From: Terfezia claveryi
Taxonomy: Eukaryota > Ascomycota > Pezizomycetes > Pezizales > Pezizaceae
Assembly: GCA_015179025.1 (NCBI GenBank)
Contig: WHUX01000059.1
Coordinates: forward strand, 124,001 to 188,000
DNA: 64,000 bases
Direction of reading: 5' to 3'
The position numbers and the translations under genes were made by a program. This document shows, piece by piece, positions 34,432-43,018 of the stretch. A model generated the notes under the pieces. The model did not search any database, had not been told where the DNA came from, and saw nothing but the letters and a program-made list of their open reading frames with translations. Positions within the stretch are counted from its first letter, which is position 1; every line of letters starts with the position of its first letter.

Positions 34432-35339
34432 GGAGGAACTTGATGTTCTCGTGAATGTGTGATGCAAGAATCCTTTGTAAGCAAACTCCGTGAATATGGA
34501 CTAATTAGATATCTATGATAGAACGTCGTGTTCATTCCTTAGACTCGGAGGGGTTTTCTCCCCGCTCCTACAGGTAGAGCCTAAGTCTAAGGACGTCACT
34601 AGAAGTCTAACCTTCCCAATGAGGTGTGGTACCATCAATCTACCTCTTTATTGTGAAGATTATAGTTTATACAGTAGCGAATCCCACCTGACATAGTTTA
34701 ACTGGTTACTACCAGCAGAATTTATTATAAGAAGTGAGTCCGTTCCGCTCTGTGTCCAATAACCAACCATACAAAGAACTCTCGTTGCGAGGTTCGAACT
34801 ACTGGATCAAGTATATAATTAATTATACATACAAGACTGAGTGGTGTCTAGACTACCTATTCCGACAGTTCATTCTCGCAGTGATCATGGAGATATCGAA
34901 TTGGGAAGGCAGAAATTCTGCCGTCTATTCAGATATACAGTACCCTGGTATTGTATCTTCTTCTGCTTCTTCTTCTTCTTCTTTTTCTTCTTCTTCTTTT
35001 CTTTTTCTCTACACCGGACCTTTATAATATATCACCATCTACATAAATCGACAATGTGAGTATTTCACTGTTCATTTACAAGATATTCAGGCTTTGCGTA
35101 AAGCTGCTAACAGGAAATAGGAGAGACTGTACAGTAATTGTACTCGCTACAATGTTTATTATCGTCGTTTTCCTGCCGATGGTATTCTTAGCCTTCATCT
35201 ATCTCCTAACCCACCGGGGGGTTAGGCCATGGCTAAGCCAAATAAAGGTTATAAATAAATAAAAAAGGGCAAGGTCGCGTTGTTAGGGACCCTTGCAAAA
35301 TGTGGAGGGGTGGGGCCACATTGCCAATAGCCCTCGGGC
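34432..35339. other. Region with microsatellite; possible tiny spliced gene
   Basis: A TTC/CTT microsatellite lies at 34951-35010. After it, GTGAGT (35054), GCTAAC and AATAG (to about 35119) look like an intron, followed by a 36-codon frame from ATG 35152 encoding a single hydrophobic helix (FIIVVFLPMVFLAFIYLL). I would not call a gene on this alone. Confidence 0.3.
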
Positions 35340-35359
35340 AGCGGATGATCATGACTATG

Positions 35360-35856
35360 TCTAGTTGTTTCTATAGGCATAGCTGACGGCTCTCTCAGGC
35401 AGGCACTCATGGACCCAAGGATATTGAGTTCTCTTAGGCAACAATCAGATAGATGATGGTGGTGAGATCAACTGCCCTGGTAGTACTAATAGCATAGCTA
35501 ATGGCCCCCTAGGCACCCCTGGATCCAACTACGTCTAGTTCTCTCCTATGCAGCAGACGGTGATGAGGTTAGCTGCCTATGTCTAGTTCTTCCTATGGAC
35601 ATAGCTGATGACTCTCAGGTACTCCTGGACCCAAGGATGTTGAGTTCTCTGAGGCAACAATCAGATAGAGGATACCTAGTAGCGAGATCAACTGCCCTAT
35701 GTCTGGTAGTATCAATGGCATAGCTAATGGCCCCCCTAGGAACTCGTAGATCCAACTATGTCTGGTTCTCTCCTATACAGCAGTCCGGCAGAGGATGGTG
35801 GTAACATCAACTGCCCTATGTCTTGTGGTATCAATAGCATAGCTAATGGGAGGGGA
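35360..35856. repeat. Tandem repeat, about two 223-bp units with sub-repeats
   Basis: Units starting near 35374 and 35597 align along their length: catagctga(c/t)g, tggacccaaggat, aggcaacaatcagataga, agatcaactgccct, gcatagctaatggcccc. Inside each unit the motif gcatagctaatgg and ctatgtctggt recur, pointing to growth from a smaller unit. The array stops exactly where reverse-transcriptase sequence begins. Confidence 0.8.
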
Positions 35857-36250
35857 GCCCAACCCCCGCCCCCTTCCCTCCCCCAGATCCTGATCTTCAG
35901 CTACGTAGACGATATCAACCCCCTGGTGATCACCAACGGCTCCGTAGATCGACACAATCAAGTAGTAAAAAGGGTGGACACAGCTCTAGAGGAGGCAGCA
36001 CATCATGACCACCTCCAGTGGGACCCGGCCAAGGAAAGCCGCCTCGACTTCCACGAGAAGAGACTCCAGCGCTCAAAGGTCCTAGGAGTTCACGTCAGTT
36101 CGGACCTCTCATTCAACGAGCACATCAAAAAGCGCACCGAGAAACAGACGCCCTCCTACAACTTCAACTTCAAGCAGTGTTCGCAACCGGCCGGCCAATG
36201 TTCAGGCGGCCCGCGGCCTGGCCTGGGGGCCGAGGACCGTGCACGGCCTG
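35857..36250 (+). pseudogene. Non-LTR (Tad-like) reverse transcriptase fragment
   Basis: The plus frame reads ILIFSYVDDINPLVITNGSV then HNQVVKRVDTALEEAA and KVLGVHVSSDLSFNEHI. YVDD with this surrounding is the catalytic centre of fungal LINE reverse transcriptases. Only the central part of the domain remains; both ends are cut, and downstream sequence passes into G/C-rich tandem repeats. Confidence 0.8.
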
Positions 36251-36369
36251 AACGGCCTGAATAGCCTGAATAGCCTAATTATGTTCATGAGCGCAGAAGA
36301 TGTTCACATGTGGACAAAACTGACATATTGATAGATATAACAATAGCGACTGTAGGTCGCACACGACCC

Positions 36370-36821
36370 GTCTCATAGCGTTAGGCTTCATAGATGTAAA
36401 GACTTCAAAGAAAAGAAAAACAAAGGCCGCATACACAAAAAAACAACGGTCAGACTAAGCCTCATTACTTTTCAGCTCCTGCAACATCTCCTACCTGATC
36501 AACATCCTTTAAAGAAACCAATCCACCAGGGCCATCAGTACTCCAAGACTTCAATGAGGTCCAGGCGGTCCAGGCGGTCCAGGCCGTCCAGGCCGTCCAG
36601 GCTATTCAGGCCATTCAGGCCATTCAGGCCGTTCAGGCCATTCAGGCGGTCCAGGCTATTCAGGCTGCCCCAGCTTCCCAGTTCGCCGGCCTGATGTTTC
36701 AGGCCAGGCCCCGGCCCGAGCTTTGTCTGGCCCAGGCCGGCGCGGGCCATGCTTGAGGCCGGCCTTTTTTTTTTTTTTTTTGAAGTCTGCACGTCATGAA
36801 GCCTAAGGCTATGAGACGGCC
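36370..36821. mobile_element. MITE-like element with inverted ends enclosing a 10-bp minisatellite
   Basis: Left end ccgtctcatagcgttaggct (36370 onward, continuing to gacttca) and right end gaagtctgc...gctatgagacgg (36781-36821) are inverted repeats of about 37 bp. The interior has a minisatellite (36556-36675) of 9-10-bp units, (c/t)caggc(c/g)(a/g)t, and a 17-nt or longer T-run near 36760. The same unit in reverse orientation (gcctgaacg) lies just outside at about 36238-36280. Target duplication unclear. Confidence 0.65.
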
Positions 36822-37364
36822 CCGTTCTGCCCCTTTAAAAATATGGTACTCTCACGGAACAACGAGAGCAATACTACCGAAATAAACCCCGTCTTCCCCC
36901 CGCCACGCTCCTCTGCCGTGGTAACCTTGGCCCACAAAACCATTGGCTTTGGCCCACAGTACCCTAGGCCTGGCCTGGCCCACAATACCCCACAACCCTC
37001 CTTCTTACGTCCCTAACCTTCGCATCCTTTCTTTCTTCCCTCCACCTACCCCAACCCCGCCTTACCTTCATCTTTGTTGCGTCTAAATTCAACGCCGCGA
37101 TCAGCCAACTGAAGCCACGACTCTCAAAACATGACCACTCGCAAACCTCGACCCGTGAACCTTGACACTTTACTGGCAACCCACGAACTTGCCTGTATAA
37201 GTATACTAGCTTGAACTTGATCCTTGCCCCTGACTAGTGCGACTACCGTAGGGCATCTGCTAGATCGATCTAGTATAGTCAGGGTGTTGTGCCAACCAGA
37301 CTAATCTAGTAGGATTACCGGGTTCGAGACTAAGGATAACCTTAATTCCCTTGAACCTTATGTC
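36822..37364. other. C-rich intergenic region, no gene seen
   Basis: Cytosine-rich sequence with several ggcccaca repeats near 36,930-36,980 and one reverse-complement copy of the dispersed motif (tgtgccaaccagactaatct, near 37,288). Confidence 0.35.
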
Positions 37365-37540
37365 TTGCGACAGTTGTGCCATATATTGGCACGACTCTCA
37401 AAATTGAACCTTGCGATAGCTGTACCAATATCTGGCACGACTAACGGTTACTTGAGAACCATGATTGTGCGTCCTTCTGTTATGCTGATACATCTTGATT
37501 GGGTTACCTTTGACAGTCGTGCCAGTTAATGGCACGATAA
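37365..37540. repeat. Hairpin-forming 40-bp repeat, three copies (fourth at 38,247)
   Basis: The theme is gacagttgtgcca(n)atattggcacgactctcaaaat...gaacc. Copies begin near 37370, 37413 and 37511, and another lies at 38247-38290. The core tgtgcca...tggcacga is itself a palindrome. The fourth copy was split from the others by the LINE insertion at 37602-38127. Confidence 0.75.
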
Positions 37541-37589
37541 TAAGAAACCGTTCCTTTCGCACTATCTACTATTATCCGTTGTTTCCTTG

Positions 37590-38139
37590 CACCTCACCTC
37601 GTTTTTTTTTTTTTTTTTAAATACTCAGTACTCCTATGCAGCCCCAATGGGGGGGCTATGAGGAGCCACACGGAAATCCGGTGGATTCAAGGGTAAGGCC
37701 AGTTAATCGGCCAGACCCACGCGAAATATATACAAAACAAATGAGGACTGTAGAAGAGAGAGGCGAGACCCCATAAAGACCTGACTGTGCCTCGACCCCA
37801 ACCTGAAAGATGGACAAAGATGAAGGACTGACAACGGGACTGTAAGGGGAGAACTGATAACACGCTAAGGGAATTCGTAAGTGAAGAGTGTACTAATGGT
37901 AGTGGAACTGGAAATGAACTAAGTGAGTTCCTTGTATAGAAACCCGAAGAAGGCCTCCGTGGCCTCGTAATCCTCCTCTCCTTCTTTTCTCCAATCCGCC
38001 CTGTCGAGCTCTTCCCAGCTGCGCCTTGACCCCAACAGGGCTCTCCGGAGTCGGTCGAAACGTGGACAACTGAATACAATATGTTCTCCAGTCTCAGTGG
38101 GGTGACCGCACGTGCATTCCGCTGAATCACCTCACCTCG
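37590..38139 (-). mobile_element. 5'-truncated LINE insertion with a 12-bp target duplication
   Basis: The insert 37602-38127 is flanked by identical 12-bp sequences cacctcacctcg at 37590-37601 and 38128-38139. It begins with T17 (37602-37618), the poly(A) tail of an element on the minus strand. The reverse strand encodes the last 68 codons of a Tad-like ORF2: a C-x-C-x3-H...H zinc-knuckle-like end (AECTCGHPTETGEHIVFSCP) and a tail ending LYKELT with stop at 37919-37921. The intervening 300 bp is 3' UTR. Truncation at the 5' end is typical of target-primed reverse transcription. The intact duplication suggests a fairly recent insertion. Confidence 0.9.
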
Positions 38140-38290
38140 TTAGTATTGAAGAATTTGTGCTTTCCTGGAACCTACCTTGTGCGCCTCTCGAATGTTTGCA
38201 TGTGCTTGCTTGCGCGTCTTTCTGTTTATGCTCGATTGGGATACTTTGACAGTTGTACCAGATATTGGCACGACTCTCAAAATAGGAACC

Positions 38291-38935
38291 AGATTCTCTA
38301 TAAAAGAGGTCAACTTCTGTTCTTCTCCTCACGCAACAACTTGTTCACTTCTCTGTACCTAGCTGTTTACAATACTATCCTCCATCCACTCTTTACTTGA
38401 GTGTAGCCCAAACTTCTCGCCTTTCGTGTCCTATCCTTGCTATCTCGCTCGATTCTGGTTTCGCCCAAGTCTCCCGTTACCTTGATCACGTAACTCTTGC
38501 TACGTGTGCGATATTCCCACACACGCGTAACCTACTTACACGAGAGTCAAGATACTCGAAAACCGTTCATAACAAATTGGGAAGAGACTATAAGGGAGGG
38601 AATTCTTTACACTGGAGGAGCGAGGTTTACTGCAGTGCTATCTGGCAATGGCATTCACATAGAATAGAGATAAAATGGTTATTACAGAAGTAGATCAGAT
38701 TGAGGAGCTGTTGAGAGAGGTCAAAATAGCCCATACCACAAAGACTCCCTATCTAGAAGACAGACTACTAGAACTATAAGGCAAAACCTATTTTCAGGAA
38801 TTCCAGTCAATAACAGGACGGCTCCTATATATTGCCCATATGTGGTGACCTAATATTTGCTATACAGTCCAGAGGCTGTCCATTGCCACGTCCTAGCCTT
38901 CAGCTTATAACCGCAAAAGGGTACTCAAGGTTGTA
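38291..38935. other. Region without a recognised gene
   Basis: Low-similarity sequence with some open frames that do not match any family known to me. Confidence 0.3.
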
Positions 38936-39681
38936 CAGATGACTCTCGTTACAAGCATACCAGATACAAGGATATATTGGTTACAAGCATACCTTCGGCA
39001 GTCCCACATAGTAAATAAGCATATTTCCGTTACTAGAATTTTTTGCTTAGTCACCATACATATGCTTGTAACAAGAGAAGCGCTAAACCATAACAAGAGG
39101 TTTATCGATAAGAAATGTGCCAACCAGACTAGAAATAACCCCCACAGAATACGCTTACGCTATATCTTACAACATACACAACACACGCAATATTCAATAC
39201 AACATAAACTACATTTCTATGTCTTCTGCAAAGAGTTCTTGTTCCGCATCGTCAGCCATGGTCAGAGGTGGAACCTCAGAGTATACAGACATATGCAAAA
39301 CAGAACCGGAGTGACATATTAAACGATGGTTCGAATTCGAAAACCCAAGTAAAGAACTGACGCAGTCGCCAAGGTGATCCCTCGGTCAATACCACTACCT
39401 TCCAAGATGCACTCAAGCATGAGAAAAAACGGATCGAGATTCTTGAGATGGAACGCAGGCGGCAGCATGTGCAGCGCAGGATAACTGATTTTTTGGGTAC
39501 TTCCGGAGCATCCTCCTCCTCTTCCTGATGTCACTCTGTTATTTGTATGCATGTCCAGTATTTATTGTGTCATTCCGGAGGCTTTCCTACCTAGTAACAA
39601 ATTTCTCTAGTTATAAGCATATATTGGTTATAAGCATACCTTCCCCCGTCCCGACGATATGCTTGTAACGAGAGTCATCTG
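38936..39681. mobile_element. pogo-like DNA transposon, deletion derivative
   Basis: A 746-bp element flanked by TA (38934-38935 and 39682-39683). The 24-bp inverted ends are identical and begin cagatgactctcgttacaag, close to the form of pogo/Tigger ends. Subterminal repeats (atattggtta(c/t)aagcatacc) occur near both ends. At 39406-39528 on the plus strand a frame encodes DALKHEKKRIEILEMERRR then QHVQRRITDFL, which I judge to be a transposase C-terminus of the pogo/DDE_1 group. The DNA-binding and catalytic parts are deleted. Confidence 0.75.
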
Positions 39682-39734
39682 TAGTATATTTGCTGGATAC
39701 AAAAGACCTAGGGATAAGTCTCAAAGGGGAAGAT

Positions 39735-40190
39735 ATGAGATATATTGACATTTATACCGATGCTAGAGAAGAGGTATTAGAGTAGAAGGCAACAAGCGGA
39801 ATTTTGATTATGGCTAGGAAGTCACCAATAGGATAGACTACTAGGAAACAGGATGTAACGATCTTGTTATCTACAGAGGCAGAATACATTACCATAGGAG
39901 CAGGGGCACAAGACACACTATGGTTTGGAAAGCTATTCGATCATGGTATTAAGTCTGAGATCTAGCTATAGACGGATAGTAGAGGAGGGGTGAATCTCTC
40001 GTACAATCCTGATTTGCATAAATAAACAAAATACATCTGAAAATGGTATTATTTTGTATGAGAATATGTAGAAGAAAGGCTGCTGAGTATGTATTGGGTG
40101 CCCGAAAAAGAAAACCTGGCAGATATGCTGACGAAGTACTTAACAGAAGAACGATTAACATATCTTACTACAATCGCAAGTGTAAAAGTA
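39735..40190 (+). pseudogene. Ty1/copia RNase H region, heavily mutated
   Basis: Recognisable parts on the plus strand are IYTDAREEV, KATSGILIMARKSPIG, KQDVTILLSTEAEYITIGAG, TDSRGGVNLSYNPDL and NLADMLTKYL, the RNase H end of copia Pol. Several in-frame stops interrupt it. Most are explained by C-to-T or G-to-A changes, such as TAG in place of CAG or TGG. No long terminal repeats were identified. Confidence 0.8.
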
Positions 40191-40199
40191 GCCGGCAGA

Positions 40200-41550
40200 T
40201 TAGAGGGGGTGTTGAATGAAGGTAATTGCTGGCTGTTCAAAGGTATGAGCGGATGTTCAAGGTGTGCAACAGGTGAAGGGGACTGAATATAGAGCAAGGC
40301 TTGAGAGGCTTGGGAAAATATTGAATATAGAAGTCAAGTGTCTCAGGGTTATGGAAAAAGAAAAGTGATAATGTAAGGCAACGAGCTTATGATATTGCTG
40401 CTGTTTGTCTATTTAATAACATTGTTCTCTGTTCTTCTTCTTTTGTATCTATTGATCGAATATATCTCCTCTCCCCTCTATTACCACAGTGTGAATACTA
40501 TGTGTTTTCCTACACTCCTATGCTGTCATTTACTGTTTGAGCAGGTGTAATGGGGGGGGGGGCGCTCGGAGAACGAGGCGATCAAGAGGTATGCCTAGGC
40601 GAGAGGAGCAAGGGAGTATTGTATATGTAGGAGGGACTACGTGTGTGATGCAGGGGGCAAAGGGAGGTTGTCACGGACGCCGTCACGGATGTCATGGATA
40701 TTACAGGAAGTGTCACGGAAGTAGGTAGGGAGGGCAAGTGGTAGGCAGTGAGGCTGCAGAGTGGTTTGAAGAGTCAAGGGGGTACACGAGGAAGGTGCAC
40801 CAGTGCAGGGAGAAGCAAGGTCAGTAACAAAAACGATGAATGCCGGAAGGCGGACACTGACAGACCAGCACCGTTTGGGAGGACAGAGGAGACCAATACA
40901 GAATGGGGGCCACGGATGGAACAACGCCGGGGAGTGCATTACAGCTAGAGAAACGGCAGGGAGTTAACATGGGGAGACTGGAGGTGATTATGCACCTACG
41001 GAGGCAAGCATTCAACAGGGTCTGTGGGAGGCAGACGGCGTGTAGACCACAATGGCAGGCAGTGAGTGATGCAGCAGGAGACAGCCAGCCGGCAGGAGGC
41101 TATGGGAGACATAAGGCTTGCAGATGGCAGTGGGAGAACAGCATTGCAGGGCGTACTACATGGGGACAATGATACAGGGGACGGTGAGGAGGAGCAAACA
41201 ATAGGACGGGAGTAAAACAGGAGGAAAGAGTGCGGGAAGGGTTACCCAGAGGATGCATACGGGTGTGGGGAATCTGGCGACAGTCATCGAGGGGCGATGG
41301 TTGGGAAGGCGACATGGAGGAGGAGTCGAATCAGGAGACGGGACTTCTAGAAAAGGTAGTTTACAAGTGGCAGAATGGCTCCCGCGGCGTCCATGGCGTC
41401 TGGCGCTCGGGAGGCGAACTATTTTCGTTCCTGATATATATTGACCACGTTGTTTCATTCCGCCTTTGCCATCATATTCAAGGAGAAGCTTGCAGCCTCC
41501 CTTCTCCAGTCTAAGACTGGTTCGAAAACGACACCCTTTAGGGATGGTAC
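40200..41550. other. Purine-rich low-complexity region
   Basis: Contains a G-run near 40,551-40,562 and long A/G-rich plus-strand sequence with recurrent ggcag and gagaca words. Open frames on both strands here look like composition effects rather than genes. Confidence 0.4.
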
Positions 41551-41552
41551 TA

Positions 41553-41720
41553 GTGGTGGTCAATTCTTAAACTGGGTAATGGTAACCCAGGTTATGCAAT
41601 GCCAAGGCATGCGGTGATGGGTTCTGGATGACACTGGCCAATCAGCGTGAAGACCAAGGTGCCAAGGCAGTGCCAAGAGGTTGCATAAACTGGTTACCCA
41701 GTTTAAGAATTGACCACCAC
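41553..41720. mobile_element. MITE with GTGGTGGTCA ends and TA target site (copy 2)
   Basis: A 168-bp element flanked by TA (41551-41552 and 41721-41722). The inverted ends are perfect over 27 bp, starting gtggtggtcaattcttaaac. It has no coding capacity. It shares its terminal 10 bp and target site with the 521-bp element at 26562-27082 but not the interior. Confidence 0.85.
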
Positions 41721-42195
41721 TACTACTACTATGTCTTTCAATCCTAACAACCAGATTCAAGATTGAACTTAAAGTAAGTCTTCAATCGAGTAAGAATGGC
41801 TAATTGGTTGATTGTGACAGAAAGCTTACCAGGGTCTGATGGTGAGACCTTCTCTACGAGAGCTTGTGCCCCCCTTTACGGGATGAGACCTTGTGAGTCA
41901 ACCAGACCAAAAAGGGTTGGGGTGGTTGTCACGCAGTTGAAACACAGGGTAATGGCCCCTTTTTGCGCGTCGATTTGAGAAAACGACCGTTGGGGGATTG
42001 CGTAGATTATTGAATTGAAGTTGGAAAATTAGATAGCTATACTCGTGTGAGCATGCTAAACAATTTGCGCTTTTCACCGACTTCGGGGTCGTCCTGGTTG
42101 GTGAGTTCGTTCAATCACTCAGTCCTTGGACGTGTTGATGCCGGTGTTGATGCCGGACCTGGCTGGCCCGTTGAGAACCTGCCTGAGATGACGCT

Positions 42196-42729
42196 AATGG
42201 CGGCATGAGCCCCAACCCCATGCACAGACTCGAATACAAAGCACTGAGGAAAATCACGGGGGGGTACCACGGCAACAGCCACGAGAAATTAGGCTGGATA
42301 GCGCCACTAGAGGACAAGCTAGATGACATCAGCAGGTCATGGGCAGCCCGCTCAATGCGACATACATATCAGGACCTTCCTAGAAGCCTCCCCAGCCCCC
42401 GCATGGCACGACACGTCCAGCCCTTTTAACCAGAGAGACAGCCCGATAACGGAGGCTTTCTACAAAACAGCAGCAAGGGACCCGTCCGAATTATCCTACG
42501 GCAACCGGGATGAGACGAGGAAATTCGCCATCCTAGACAACCCAATTTTCGACCCAAGCTCAGAAATGTCGAAACTTGGCAGGGGAGATCGGAAGCATAC
42601 TAGACGAGGGCTGGAGGACATGCTATACAGATGGGACAGGCGCGGGGGGGACGGTCGCAATTGGCTCGTCATAACCCCCTTATGGGGTTGCATACGAGTA
42701 CTTAATTATTTTTAATAAAAAAAAAAAAA
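42196..42729 (+). pseudogene. Non-LTR retrotransposon 3' fragment with poly(A)
   Basis: The plus strand reads HRLEYKALRKITGGYHGNSH then EKLGWIAPLEDKLDDIS, and after a frame change DPSELSYGNRDETRKF and FDPSSEMSKLGRGDRK, as in the region between reverse transcriptase and RNase H or the tail of fungal LINE ORF2 proteins. It ends in A13 (42717-42729). At least one frameshift near 42,370-42,430 shows it is dead. The stretch after the poly(A) starts gcatagctaatggg, a motif of the 35.4-kb tandem array. Confidence 0.7.
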
Positions 42730-42744
42730 GCATAGCTAATGGGC

Positions 42745-43018
42745 AAGGGTCAACTACGTCCACTGCAGGACCGGGAAAGGGAACCTTCAATCCTGGCGTG
42801 CGAAGTTGGATGATGCAGTCGACCCCACATGCCGAACATGCGGAACACACATCGAGACAGGCAGGCACGTAGCCCTGTTCTGTCTACGTGGGGAAGAGGT
42901 CGGACGAAGGTGGGGGAATTGGGAGGTGTAGAGGTGGGCAAAGAAGGTGAAGGATGGGGAGGGTGAATATGTGGTAGACTTAGTGGAGACGTTTTTCTCC
43001 AACCTTGCTCTGGCCTGA
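42745..43018 (+). pseudogene. Second non-LTR element C-terminal fragment
   Basis: The plus frame reads WRAKLDDAVDPTCRTCGTHI then ETGRHVALFCLRGEEVGRRW, with the C-x2-C...H...C arrangement of the LINE ORF2 C-terminus. A stop interrupts it before KKVKDGEGEYVVDLVETFF. It comes from a LINE different from that at 37.6 kb. No poly(A) follows. Confidence 0.65.

Noticed and set aside
34788..34800. Another GGTTCGAAC tRNA B-box-like word
   Set aside because: No accompanying A-box or cloverleaf.
35360..35856. CRISPR-like array
   Set aside because: Units are long (about 223 bp), there are no unique spacers of constant length, and the genome is eukaryotic.
40537..41560. Many open frames on both strands in the purine-rich region
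   Set aside because: Explained by strand composition bias; no codon-level or family evidence.
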